Positions 27,201 to 34,519 of a stretch of 64,000 nt of DNA are shown here, one piece after another. Below the pieces are notes generated by a model, which made no database searches, was not told the origin of the DNA, and saw nothing but the letters and a program-made list of their open reading frames with translations. Source of the stretch: a virus; IMG/VR virus record IMGVR_UViG_3300008120_000004, positions 62,001 through 126,000 of that record, one strand, 5' to 3'. A program made the position numbers and the translations under genes. The number at the start of each line of letters is the position of its first letter. Position 1 is the stretch's first letter.

Positions 27201-27761
27201 CTTAATACTAGAAAAGTGGTATTGAGAGCAAGCGGTGAAACATTGAAGCTTAATTTATTAATGGCATCTACAAGTGATTATATTTCCCCGGTAATTGATA
27301 TGGGTAGATTAGGTTCCGTTCTTGTACGTAACATTATTAACAATGATGCAACTGGTGAAGATGGTATAGCAGGAGGAAATGCTCAAGCCCGCTATATCAC
27401 TAGAAAGGTTGTTTTAAATCCGGACTTCGAATCACAAGATATTAAAGTCTATTTAAACGCATTCTTACCTAAGAACTCAAGTATTAAAGTATATTATAAA
27501 GTTAATGCTCCAGGTACTACTAACTTTGAGTTAGAAAATAGATGGACATTGATGTATGAAACAAATAAGGTGGGTAACGAAAGAGAAGGTTTTGCGGAAT
27601 TTATTTTTGAAACATCACCTACTCTAAATGATCCATTTACAACAGCATTACCGGACGGTGCTAAGTTTAGTATTTTCCAGATTAAGATTGTTATGTTATC
27701 GGATGATACTACCAAGGTACCGATTATTAGAGATTTGAGAGCTATTGCATTCGATGAGTGA
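21279..27761 (+). CDS. Giant DUF4815-type baseplate / tail-fibre network protein
   Basis: 2160 residues, the largest gene of the window. The N-terminus DFNVAPYHDDFSPSSRYYRILYKP and SVQARELTQMQSILQNQI is the DUF4815 signature of marine T4-like phages. The protein replaces, in position, the T4 gp9-gp10-gp11-gp12 set, of which no obvious homologues are seen. A Gly/Pro-rich linker (about 1345-1390), a section with cysteines and WHTP/FMSWTS (about 1400-1560) and a long beta-rich C-terminus follow. The C-terminal segment has QTFIVDARSFPDGYFLSSIDLWFQSKDP-type and AVVVLCMSTE elements (about 1740-1840). It is probably the peripheral wedge and fibre anchoring protein; this is inference from position and size. 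Confidence 0.7.
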   Translation: MAIDFNVAPYHDDFSPSSRYYRILYKPSRSVQARELTQMQSILQNQIAAMGTNVFKEGTIILGGKTFFYVIDYVTITGTSTPTEFVDKVIVGVTSGARARVIQVTPYEVFDSVTYPPALHFQYIDGTETFQAGEAIVIEGTTTTVTLTDNALFSGKSKVYNIQDSVFFTNGFFVFCPSQTAVVGRLTSVPSAIIGLKIKEGIANSDDDPSLLDPAVGSNNYFAPGADRYFIDLELSVINFDPDVEGSEDQEIPNFIQLAKCYYGDLLNPPLKTDFNEVESMMARRTYDESGDYTVRPFIAQVVNHRYGSNLAHSIKVSTGKAYVRGYEFETTAPLYLTLDRALDTARDSDFPVVLSYGNYIQINEPTGMFYPTKAELVYLSRSTAPNVSYSSNAAFQANVVGTARVRYVDWSGTGNVYNMYLYNIAMKTDNVTGASNVFSETNSIISATISGASVTPLANSNVLSFGNAAIISPQRDNTSLFLIPQRFVKTLTPNAVSNISFLGGTLFEDVQFTSVGGGKSSGQIEVGLPNRFTGTGELSATLSNSYYQGVVVTSASGPPVGTRLIFGVTGKSNVVVSSTSSLSRSTLTVTDGGSFTANIFAVVNYRQGSAGSKLKNANTRVKVVTADPDGNVTGNLLAVISLDYPDVSAINSVIDATGNSAASFFTLDTGLRDDYYEHATLRALPGNNIPLLNVTTNPNLTITYTVLEHTDVNQTGYFTVDSYQNLDFADIPTYTNAQGRKVNLSDVLDFRAVRLPNSNTFVSPVVPVPDSTFTTTVDYYLPRKDKIVITKDRKMKVIKGVPAKTPTLPSDLTDAMTIYTITLAPYTARPEDVKLVYNENKRYTMRDIGKLERRINKLEYYTALSFLEKIAADEKVPSALPGIDRFKNGIMVDSFAGHSVSDVGNKDLRCSIDYERRLLRPMFVADSYLYSVLPQSNNFKLSGDILTIDYREAIGVVDQTLASNTVPLMPFAVFNWVGTMKLSPQTDFWKDTKTNPAVIFNLNGENDPFTIIEPKNGFNATASQMKFSNWENTGITDLQVTGSTEVRVDNNLELKTDGLNLSAGITSQATATTTVNTSYKQVQGRVGLEINSAERVINASIGNRIVDSSLLPYIRPRTIEFVAQQLKPNTKLFATFDNIDVSDYVFPAARIRINSNLNNANVRYLSNTMSGGGLYANASVIFQRKDGPNVTVLFVRHSGQSNVFAVGNVATLYLDTGVTATHAVTGVTFPSTEDGLITTERGEAVGVFAIPNNDAMRFNVGERAFRLSNSLNRDLEETVAETIYLAQGITQTREEAIVATRVKDVSINPVFQTKAGATVNKTTSTTVTGPATSAESNSVALPGGSSRTLFCGEGAKASGGIGSAVGNPNNPGSAPGTGIGVDVGTGQGVHDFRINLGVKTGLVRIRCWHTPAIINTYTTGVMGGFMSWTSVKASDSGQPEKFTVRYRGEEYTTGFIGNRNFNQRLLDLGYEDVFSAPPGGFADITFFKHDIGEEFCHITVDAPMPGTGWQFAAIACPNTLPETAPGQCSIRAADAHAFFIEEDARRTLQTVHGISGVVLSEVDREVIRTSRSKGDYKFTISNPSQARTSRTYKAEDDSVYTDRSITINSISVDTSKMTALDNFSYEIITTGESKGNDDAEGLNPDRTDARLGGRWTNTLGSLPVTLLPGQSRTFSLRLFKDSPRPSVGRSKGPKGRLIVTADVEGPTGPATLAKVNAITGKLEIDTVVGSSARSTTVQYYDPVAQTFIVDARSFPDGYFLSSIDLWFQSKDPVQPVQIQIRPAIEGRPSADIVLPFGTKTLAAEDIVASTTFDQSKFTRFKFDTPVYLTPQEYAVVVLCMSTEARLYISTLGQFKLGTTTPERIREQPYLGELFLSQNARSWVPEPLSDLTIRVNRARFLTENTANVTMASTTPVANTEYDLFYTQGDLIEFADTFTSYAFLTSTPSYDGGGNIIGALSDIQYLRYNLGTNYPLNTRKVVLRASGETLKLNLLMASTSDYISPVIDMGRLGSVLVRNIINNDATGEDGIAGGNAQARYITRKVVLNPDFESQDIKVYLNAFLPKNSSIKVYYKVNAPGTTNFELENRWTLMYETNKVGNEREGFAEFIFETSPTLNDPFTTALPDGAKFSIFQIKIVMLSDDTTKVPIIRDLRAIAFDE

Positions 27762-27981
27762 TCCTGAACAACTTGAAGTTATTGATAGACCTGACTTAGT
27801 TAGAGATACTCGTTCTAAAGCTATTTTATCTAGGGATGTCCAGAAACTACAGGATCATCGTAGAAAAGTAGCTTTAATGAGATCATTAATAAATAACACC
27901 AACGATATTAATGAGCTTAAACAGGAAATTTCAGAAATTAAAGATTTGCTCCGAGAGCTCATAAAAGAAAAAAATAAATAA
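27754..27981 (+). CDS. Small coiled-coil protein of unknown function
   Basis: 75 residues from the ATG at 27754, overlapping the end of the DUF4815 gene by 8 bases. The sequence MSDPEQLEVIDRPDLVRDTRS is followed by a heptad-like helix (SLINNTNDINELKQEISEIKDLLRELIKEKNK, about 45-75) that predicts a dimeric or trimeric coiled coil. I do not recognise it. A trimerising adaptor or chaperone for the preceding large protein is plausible from position only. Confidence 0.65.
   Translation: MSDPEQLEVIDRPDLVRDTRSKAILSRDVQKLQDHRRKVALMRSLINNTNDINELKQEISEIKDLLRELIKEKNK
27973..27980 (+). promoter_or_regulatory. Late promoter motif before the small fibre genes
   Basis: AATAAATA, matching NATAAATA, 26 bases before the ATG at 28007. 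It overlaps the 3' end of the preceding coiled-coil gene. The spacing equals that of the gp48 promoter. Confidence 0.5.
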
Positions 27982-28006
27982 TAAATGATTTTAACAAGGT
28001 AAACAA

Positions 28007-28543
28007 ATGGCAATTTTAACGCTGCGATTAGTTAAAGGTACACCACTTACTAACTTAGAAGTGGATAATAACTTTTCTAATCTTCTATCTGATATTAATT
28101 CAATAGAAGCAAACTCAGGTGTATTATCACAGCTAACCACTTTTAATAAATCTAACCTGGTTTCGGCTATTAATGAAATTGCCAGCGAAAGTACCAGTAA
28201 TGTTACTATTACTGGTGGTACTATTTCCGGGGTTTCTATTTCGAGTGTTAGCTTAACTAGTAACATTTCCTTAAGAGGTAACATTTCAGACTCTTTTGGT
28301 TCTAACGTTACAATAAGTAACTCGACATTAACAGGTATTACATTACTATCCTCTGTCTTTACGGGTAATGTTATATCATCTAATGTAGAGATTTCAGGTG
28401 GAAATATCACTGCACTTACTACCCCTCTACCAGTATCTTCAGGTGGTACTGGGGCTACTAACGGAACCCAGGCTCTTTTAAATTTAGGGCTTGATGTAGG
28501 AGCTTTTGCAGACCCAATTCCATTCGCTATAGCCTTAGGATAA
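28007..28543 (+). CDS. Short tail-fibre-like protein
   Basis: 178 residues. The N-terminus MAILTLRLVKGTPLTNLEVDNNFSNLL with a following helix is typical of the virion-attachment end of marine phage fibres. The middle is a Ser/Thr/Asn-rich beta-repeat stretch (ITGGTISGVSISSVSL, SNVTISNSTLTGITLL), and the end has LPVSSGGTGATNGTQALLNLGL, a linker motif seen in many trimeric long fibres. It lacks a receptor-binding tip of its own, so it probably acts as a connector. Function is inferred from sequence style. Confidence 0.65.
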   Translation: MAILTLRLVKGTPLTNLEVDNNFSNLLSDINSIEANSGVLSQLTTFNKSNLVSAINEIASESTSNVTITGGTISGVSISSVSLTSNISLRGNISDSFGSNVTISNSTLTGITLLSSVFTGNVISSNVEISGGNITALTTPLPVSSGGTGATNGTQALLNLGLDVGAFADPIPFAIALG

Positions 28544-28555
28544 CAGGAGAAAAAA

Positions 28556-28894
28556 GTGGCTAATATTTTTAATCGCAAACTATCAAATAGTGTAGGGACT
28601 GCAAATACTATAATTGGTTCATATACTACTGGTGCAGGTGTTCGAACAGTTATTATCGGTCTAACCATAGCAAACACATCTGCAGCTTCAATTACAGCAA
28701 GTATTATGTTTTCGGATAATACTGCAGGAAACACCTATATTGTTAAAGACGCACCAGTTCCAGCCGGAGGTTCTTTAGTAGCCGTAGGTGGGGATCAAAA
28801 GATTGTTCTAACAGAAGGTGACAAGATTATGGTAAGGTCATCAGCTGCATCTTCATTAGATGCAATTATGTCTATACTAGAACAAACACCATAA
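28556..28894 (+). CDS. Small fibre-cluster protein (GTG start), paralogue of the gene at 34162
   Basis: 112 residues. GTG is used as start and is supported by CAGGAGAAAAAA just upstream. Beta-rich sequence: TVIIGLTIANTSAASITASIMFSDN, then VPAGGSLVAVGGDQKIVLTEGDKIMV, a jelly-roll-like pattern ending MSILEQTP. The 118-residue product at 34162 shows the same layout (IFAHNRGNSAADVTVLFNRGS; LEENDTISAFA; IFVSYEQLS), so the two are diverged paralogues. Similar small beta proteins accompany fibres in marine T4-group phages; the exact role is unknown. Confidence 0.6.
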   Translation: MANIFNRKLSNSVGTANTIIGSYTTGAGVRTVIIGLTIANTSAASITASIMFSDNTAGNTYIVKDAPVPAGGSLVAVGGDQKIVLTEGDKIMVRSSAASSLDAIMSILEQTP

Positions 28895-28903
28895 GAGGTT
28901 GAA

Positions 28904-29365
28904 ATGCCTTTAACTAAACTTAGAAATTTTAGTATAGAAGATAACAATATTACTTCAAATAAATTAGCGTCTGTTAATAGAATTATTAGCACAGCTAATA
29001 TTGTATCTACGGCAGGTATTATTGGTTCCCAAAATATTGATGTTTTATCTAACGCTACCTACCTATTTACAGGTACTACCAGTGGTAATGTTACTTTAAA
29101 TTTAAGAGGTAATTCTACTACAACACTTAATGCATCTTTAGCTACCGGTGAATCAGTAGAGATTATAGCTGGAATTACTAACGGATTAACTGGTTATGTC
29201 GCTAATGTTGCTATTGATGGTGTTGTTCAAAGTACTTTATGGTCAGGTAATACCAGACCTTCAGGAAGCTCATATAACACGGATTTATATCACTTAAGAG
29301 TATTTAAAACTGGAAGTGCCACTTATAATGTATACGGTGAAAAGGTAAATTTTGGTACCGGTTAA
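28904..29365 (+). CDS. Fibre-cluster protein sharing a C-terminal module with the next gene
   Basis: 153 residues. The N-terminus MPLTKLRNFSIEDNNITSNKLASVN resembles fibre attachment segments. From about residue 45 the sequence aligns with the C-terminal part of the 258-residue product at 29386 (NATYLFTGTTSGNVTLNLRGNS versus NSFVYYTGNNPGTITINVRGDS; TLNASLATGESV versus TLNSMLANGQIL; DLYHLRVFKTGSATYNVY versus DLYNISVLKTDVNTYTVL). The module is likely a small beta-sandwich head or collar domain. Ribosome site AAGAGGTTGAAATG is good. Confidence 0.6.
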   Translation: MPLTKLRNFSIEDNNITSNKLASVNRIISTANIVSTAGIIGSQNIDVLSNATYLFTGTTSGNVTLNLRGNSTTTLNASLATGESVEIIAGITNGLTGYVANVAIDGVVQSTLWSGNTRPSGSSYNTDLYHLRVFKTGSATYNVYGEKVNFGTG

Positions 29366-29385
29366 TGTTTAACATAGGAATTTAA

Positions 29386-30162
29386 ATGACTTACTTAGGC
29401 GCAACAACCGTTTCAGATAAATCGGTTGCAAAGCTCGATGACATATCGAGTTCATTTGACGGTGTATCTGTCAACTTTACCTTAAGAATTAATGGAACAG
29501 AAGTGTTTCCTGGTAGCAGTGTTAGTGTCAATATATCTTTAGATGGTGTATGGCAAGAGCCCTTATCTGCTTACTCTATTAACGGGTCTACCATTACTTT
29601 TGATACCCCACCTAGAGCAGGTGTTAAGTTTTTCGGGGCAGCCACTTACTATGGTGGTTCTGCTTCAGCGGTATCACCTGATGCAGTAAACACAACACAA
29701 TTAGTTAACAGTGCTGTAACTACGAATAAGCTTGCTGATGGTGCTGTTACTGCTGCTAAGCTAAGCTCTTTGACTTATTTAATTGAAACAGCTAATGTAA
29801 TTAACTCTGCTCCTCCTCTACAAGCTAATATCGACGTTAAAAATAATTCATTTGTCTACTACACCGGTAATAATCCTGGTACTATAACTATTAACGTACG
29901 TGGTGATTCCTCGACAACATTAAATTCGATGCTTGCTAATGGTCAAATACTTACTTCGGTAGTAGCTTTAACTAATGGAAGTACTGGGTATGGTGTAAAT
30001 ATTAGAGTGGATAATGTTACTCAAACTCCAAGATGGTTAGGTAATGTTGCACCTACTGGTGGTAACTCAAATAGTATAGATCTTTACAATATTTCTGTAC
30101 TTAAAACAGACGTAAATACATATACAGTTCTTGCTTCACAATCGCAATTTGGAATAGGTTAA
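29386..30162 (+). CDS. Fibre-cluster protein with KLADGAVT-type linker repeats
   Basis: 258 residues. Residues 1-95 form a beta domain (YLGATTVSDKSVAKLDDISSSFDG; FTLRINGTEV; ISLDGVWQEPLSAYSI) similar to fibre N-terminal or baseplate-binding modules. Residues about 100-125 are the repeat TTQLVNSAVTTNKLADGAVTAAKL, common in trimeric phage fibres. The C-terminal 115 residues duplicate the module of the preceding gene. The two genes thus appear to share a module by duplication. Probable fibre shaft or connector; function inferred. Confidence 0.6.
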   Translation: MTYLGATTVSDKSVAKLDDISSSFDGVSVNFTLRINGTEVFPGSSVSVNISLDGVWQEPLSAYSINGSTITFDTPPRAGVKFFGAATYYGGSASAVSPDAVNTTQLVNSAVTTNKLADGAVTAAKLSSLTYLIETANVINSAPPLQANIDVKNNSFVYYTGNNPGTITINVRGDSSTTLNSMLANGQILTSVVALTNGSTGYGVNIRVDNVTQTPRWLGNVAPTGGNSNSIDLYNISVLKTDVNTYTVLASQSQFGIG

Positions 30163-30163
30163 T

Positions 30164-33100
30164 ATGCCAGTCTTACAGACACTTGCCTCAGCTTCTGCTA
30201 AATCGCTTGGGCAGGTAAAGAATACCTCGAAGAATTATTTAGTATCTGTTACATCTACAGAGGATGGTGATCGTTATGTAAACAAGACTATATTTCATTT
30301 AGATCCTATTTTTGAGGATGGTACAAACTCCACGGCTAGTAGAACTGCAAACAACATTGCAATTCCTGATATGGTCCTGACGGTCAGTGGTCGCCCATTT
30401 ACAGGTACCTTCGGGCCATTAAGCGATCTAGGTTATAGTCTTGCTATTCAAAGATATTCTAACGTAGGTTGGGGAGCTAATACCACTGCAGGAGCTCCTT
30501 CTGTAATCTATAGCGGAACACATAATAGATGGGATCTAGGATCAGGTGATTTTACTATTGAATTCTGGATGTTTGTTAATAGGTTAGATATCGCACGTGC
30601 AAATGCTAATGCTCATATCCTATCTTCAGGTACGTTCGGTTCTGCAAACGGAACTAATTTTTCTATTTCATTATTAGCTAATAATCAAATTAGATTTTTT
30701 AATAATGCTTTAGGACCTGTCACTACGTCAGCTACCAATGCATTTACACTTAATAATTGGCATCATGTATTAATTACTCGTTCCGGTAACACTATTACTA
30801 TGTATGTTGATGGTAAAGCTACTGGTTCAACATCTGGTTCAGTTACCGGGTCTACAACCTACGGTGGTAATACAACACTTGCATTTAATAGATTATTAGA
30901 TGATTCACCTATTAACTCAAGCGCTTTTAAAGGTTTTATTAGTGGTTGTAGAATTATAAAAGGACAGGCTTTAGTCAGTGGTAACTTTACTCCATCTACA
31001 GTTCCTATTACTGATACAGTCATTGGTCATACAGGTGTAAACGTCGCCGGGTCAATTACCGGAACTGCAACTACTTGGTTTACTTCACATGGTTCGATGA
31101 GCAGTTTTTCGGGAGATGGAATAGAACCACAAGGTAGATTTTTAGAACCAGTAATTACCGCATTCACTCCTTTCTATAAAGATACTGCAGCTAATGCTAA
31201 TGTAAAAGCAAGAACCTATAGCATTTACAATGATGGAACAACTCGACTTTCCTATGTTGAAACTACATCTAATGTTAGCTTGTTCAGATTCGATAGAGCC
31301 TTTACTATTGAAGGTTGGTGTTACATGTCTTCCAATGCAGCATCAGTTGGAGCCGTTTTTGAATTAGGACAGTACACCGATGGAATATTATTTAGACCAA
31401 CTACAGGTGCTGGTGATCTTTGGATTAACAACACAAACCGTGGTGAAGCAAATTCAGTAGTTCATTTAAATCAATGGTATCATTATGCAGTTACTAGAGA
31501 TAATGCAAACATAGCTAATCTTTATATAAATGGTAGAAGAATTTTATCTGCTACTTTTGCTGGTAATATTAATACTACAGGAGCTCCTTTACGAATTGGT
31601 GACGCAAGACACACCACAGGTCAAACAGCTTTTGCACATCATTCTCAAGTTAGAGTAGTTAGAGGTGACGCAGTTTACACAGGTAATTTTATACCCCCTA
31701 TTTTAGGGCCCTTGCAGCTAGATGGTGCAAATTCGGCTGCTAGTTATACTTCTACAGCAAATGTAAACACTACATTTCCTGGATCTAATACAGTACTTTT
31801 GTTACATTTTGACAATCCAGATATCATTGATAGATCTGGTAATATGAGCATCTCTATTGTAGGTGATGCTAGACCAAAGAGATTTGGACCACTTGATAAT
31901 ACTGTAAACAGTGTATTTGTAAATGGATCTTCTGGTTCGAGAGTGGAGGTAAAAGCAGCTGGTAATGCTATACCTTTACCTATAGAATGGATGTCTAATG
32001 CAAGTTCGTTAGTTGGAAGAATAGATTTTTGGGTATATCCATTATCTCTTACCACAGGATTGCCATTTAATACTGCCGAAAGTATTTTATCCGTAGGTCA
32101 AACTTTATTAAATGTAGGTATTTACAATAGAAACTTAAGTCTTTTTGTTGCACAAAATACAACCTCTAACTCGTTTATTACTGGTTCACGTATAGTACCA
32201 GAATATCAATGGACACATGTCTCAGTAATTTTATCTGACAGAGATGGTGCAACTAATGCAAGAATACTTCAAGATGGCATAGAAGTGGCTAATGGTAATG
32301 TTTCCAGAATGAACTGGGCGCACACCACATCAGGAAATGCATTATTAATTGGTACAGAATTTTCTAATCAAGCTAATTCAGGATTTAATGGTTACGTATC
32401 TGATTTAAGAATAACTTATGGGGATGAAAGACGTGAAGAGTTAACCGTTCCTACGGCACCTTATCCTCATCACTATTCTGGGTTAGCAGCTAACATTATT
32501 AGTAGTGCTACAGGTAATATTACTTCATCTCAATCAGAAGTACTGATTGTAGCCGGGGGAGGTGGAGGTGGAGCTACTAATGCTGCTAATACTAGTAGTA
32601 TTCATGCAACAGGCGCTGGTGGTGGTGGAATTTTACATACTACATCCCTTTCCTTACAAAAAGGTACATATACAGTCGTAGTCGGTGCGGGTGGAGCAAG
32701 ATCTCAATACGGTGTCGATACCACTGCATTTAGTGAAGCTACAGTAGGTAGACCTAGACGTTCTACAGCAACTAACGGATCAAACTCATATATTATTACC
32801 CCTGGTAATGTTACTTACACAGCTATAGGGGGTGGAAGAGGTACAGGTTCAGATACAGGAACACCGGCTGATGGTGGTTCTGGAGGTGGCGGTAATGCCT
32901 TCTCTAATATTTTTGGTTTTAGTAATCAAAATAGTATCCCTCCTTTTATAGGGTATGGGAACAACGGTAATAATGGAAATATTTTTAGTAGTGGTAGGAT
33001 TGTAGTATCTGGTGGGGGTGGAGGTGCCGGGGCTCCTGGTGGTAATAATTTTAATATTGCCGGATTTACAGGTACCGGTCCATTTACTCCCGGTGCTGGA

Positions 33101-33493
33101 GGAGATGGTAGAGCATTCTTTACCGATGGATTAGATATACCTATTTACTATGGTGGAGGGGGAGCAGGATCGAGTGTTAATGGTGCTGGAACTGTTAGAT
33201 TATACGGTTTACAACCTGGTGGTCAAGGCGGAGGGGCTTATACCCGTAATACAGAAACGTATTTTTATTTAACACAATTCGATGGAGAGCCTAACTCTGG
33301 AGGCGGCGGCGCCGGATTTACTGGAATTAATAATAACTCGGTAGCAGGAGGAGCTGGAGGATCGGGTGTGGTAATATTTAGATACTCAGATCAGTATCCT
33401 CGTGCAATAAGCACCACAGGTAGAGTGATTTATAGACAAAGAAAAGGTTCACACATTTATAAATTCTTAAGTTCAGGGACGATTACATTCTAA
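30164..33493 (+). CDS. Adhesin with three LamG-like domains and Gly-rich tip
   Basis: 1109 residues. Three concanavalin/LamG-type modules can be followed by their FTIEFW/FTIEGW/RIDFWVYP strands near residues 127, 379 and 616, each followed by W-x-H and an x-YVDG/YINGR strand. From about residue 796 to 1075 the protein becomes very Gly-rich (AGGGGGGATNAAN, GAGGGGILHTT, SGGGGGAGAPGG, GGAGGSGVVIFRYS), a known style of receptor-binding tip in T4-group fibre adhesins. It is most likely a receptor-binding fibre recognising surface glycans or proteins. LamG count and Gly-rich tip are seen; the receptor is unknown. Confidence 0.75.
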   Translation: MPVLQTLASASAKSLGQVKNTSKNYLVSVTSTEDGDRYVNKTIFHLDPIFEDGTNSTASRTANNIAIPDMVLTVSGRPFTGTFGPLSDLGYSLAIQRYSNVGWGANTTAGAPSVIYSGTHNRWDLGSGDFTIEFWMFVNRLDIARANANAHILSSGTFGSANGTNFSISLLANNQIRFFNNALGPVTTSATNAFTLNNWHHVLITRSGNTITMYVDGKATGSTSGSVTGSTTYGGNTTLAFNRLLDDSPINSSAFKGFISGCRIIKGQALVSGNFTPSTVPITDTVIGHTGVNVAGSITGTATTWFTSHGSMSSFSGDGIEPQGRFLEPVITAFTPFYKDTAANANVKARTYSIYNDGTTRLSYVETTSNVSLFRFDRAFTIEGWCYMSSNAASVGAVFELGQYTDGILFRPTTGAGDLWINNTNRGEANSVVHLNQWYHYAVTRDNANIANLYINGRRILSATFAGNINTTGAPLRIGDARHTTGQTAFAHHSQVRVVRGDAVYTGNFIPPILGPLQLDGANSAASYTSTANVNTTFPGSNTVLLLHFDNPDIIDRSGNMSISIVGDARPKRFGPLDNTVNSVFVNGSSGSRVEVKAAGNAIPLPIEWMSNASSLVGRIDFWVYPLSLTTGLPFNTAESILSVGQTLLNVGIYNRNLSLFVAQNTTSNSFITGSRIVPEYQWTHVSVILSDRDGATNARILQDGIEVANGNVSRMNWAHTTSGNALLIGTEFSNQANSGFNGYVSDLRITYGDERREELTVPTAPYPHHYSGLAANIISSATGNITSSQSEVLIVAGGGGGGATNAANTSSIHATGAGGGGILHTTSLSLQKGTYTVVVGAGGARSQYGVDTTAFSEATVGRPRRSTATNGSNSYIITPGNVTYTAIGGGRGTGSDTGTPADGGSGGGGNAFSNIFGFSNQNSIPPFIGYGNNGNNGNIFSSGRIVVSGGGGGAGAPGGNNFNIAGFTGTGPFTPGAGGDGRAFFTDGLDIPIYYGGGGAGSSVNGAGTVRLYGLQPGGQGGGAYTRNTETYFYLTQFDGEPNSGGGGAGFTGINNNSVAGGAGGSGVVIFRYSDQYPRAISTTGRVIYRQRKGSHIYKFLSSGTITF

Positions 33494-33897
33494 TGGCACA
33501 TTTTGCAAGACTTAATAGTGATAACATTGTAACCGAAGTAGTTGTTGTTGATGATAGTATCATCAGGAATAGCGGTGGTGAGTTTGAAGAAGTAGGTGAA
33601 ATTTATCTACAAAATCTTTTAAAAACTACTGATAGATGGAAGCAAACATCTTATAATAATAGAATTAGAAACAAGTTTGCTGCTATTGGTTATAGATATG
33701 ATGAGGAAAAAGATGCTTTTATAGATCCTTCGCCTTACCCTTCTTGGATTTTAAACCGCGAAGAGTTAATCTGGGAAGCGCCAACACCTTATCCTATTGA
33801 CGATAAATACTATTATAATTGGAACGAAGATTCGCTATCGTGGGAAATTGCTGGTGAAAAAGAAGTTCCTGAACAAAATAACACATTACCGATCTAA
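33493..33897 (+). CDS. Conserved-looking small protein of fibre clusters (MAHFARL family)
   Basis: 134 residues coupled to the preceding adhesin by TAATG. MAHFARLNSDNIVTEVVVVDD, then WKQTSYNNRIRNKFAAIGYRYDEEKDAF, and Pro/Trp-rich PSPYPSWILNREELIWEAPTPYP. I recall proteins with this opening beside fibre genes in marine T4-group genomes, but no proven function. The Trp/Pro pattern resembles small fibre-associated or fibre-assembly proteins. It is likely a fibre chaperone or tip component (inference). Confidence 0.65.
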   Translation: MAHFARLNSDNIVTEVVVVDDSIIRNSGGEFEEVGEIYLQNLLKTTDRWKQTSYNNRIRNKFAAIGYRYDEEKDAFIDPSPYPSWILNREELIWEAPTPYPIDDKYYYNWNEDSLSWEIAGEKEVPEQNNTLPI

Positions 33898-33906
33898 AGG
33901 TTTTAC

Positions 33907-34152
33907 ATGGCATACATAGGATCTAAACCAGCAGAAAATGTTGTTGAAAACGATAGCATTGATACTGCTAAATTAGCTAATAATTCGGTGACAACAGATA
34001 AAATTGCCGCTGGTGCAGTAGCAACTGTTGACTTGCAAGATCAAGCTATTACCACGGATAAATTGGCTGATAATTCTGTTACAGGGCCTAAACTTAATGG
34101 AGGGGCTATCTTTGGTAGATTAACTGCCCTTTCCGTAATTTTTGGCCAATAA
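33907..34152 (+). CDS. Mini fibre protein with DNSVT repeats
   Basis: 81 residues. MAYIGSKPAENVVENDSIDTAKLANNSVTTDKI is followed by repeats of the type L-A-D-N-S-V-T-x-x-K-L, which form triple-stranded beta-helical shafts in many phage fibres. It ends without a tip (LTALSVIFGQ). It could be a stand-alone shaft segment, a remnant of a longer fibre cut down by recombination, or an adaptor. I see no frame continuing downstream, so I treat it as a complete small gene with an upstream AAAGGTTTTACATG ribosome site. Confidence 0.6.
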   Translation: MAYIGSKPAENVVENDSIDTAKLANNSVTTDKIAAGAVATVDLQDQAITTDKLADNSVTGPKLNGGAIFGRLTALSVIFGQ

Positions 34153-34161
34153 GGAGAAATA

Positions 34162-34518
34162 ATGAGTGCGTTAAATATCGCAAATTCTACCGTTATTATA
34201 GGTAGAACTAGTGTATCAAATATAACTACCTTAGCATCTACGGTCGTGTCTAACGCCGGTGATACTAATGCTTTATTAAAAATAAATACTATCTTTGCTC
34301 ATAATAGAGGTAACTCTGCGGCAGATGTAACGGTGTTGTTTAATAGAGGGTCTAATACTGTAATTATGGCTAACACCATGACAGTTCCTACTAGAACTAC
34401 ATTAACTTTACTAGCAAAAGACATGTCGATGTATCTAGAGGAAAATGACACTATTTCAGCATTTGCTAGTGCAAACAACGCTATTAATATTTTTGTATCA
34501 TACGAACAATTGAGCTAA
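34162..34518 (+). CDS. Small fibre-cluster protein, paralogue of the gene at 28556
   Basis: 118 residues, good ribosome site (AAGGAGAAATAATG). A beta-rich protein: STVIIGRTSVSNITTLASTVV, LLKINTIFAHNRGNSAADVTVLF, MTVPTRTTLTLLAKDMSMYLEENDTISAF. Layout and key strands match the 112-residue product at 28556. Its duplication at both ends of the small-fibre block suggests that the block was expanded by segmental duplication. Function unknown. Confidence 0.6.
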   Translation: MSALNIANSTVIIGRTSVSNITTLASTVVSNAGDTNALLKINTIFAHNRGNSAADVTVLFNRGSNTVIMANTMTVPTRTTLTLLAKDMSMYLEENDTISAFASANNAINIFVSYEQLS

Positions 34519-34519
34519 T

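Noticed and set aside
33907-34152. Mini fibre gene as a pseudogene fragment
   Set aside because: It has its own ribosome site, a clean stop and a typical attachment N-terminus; decay is possible but not shown.
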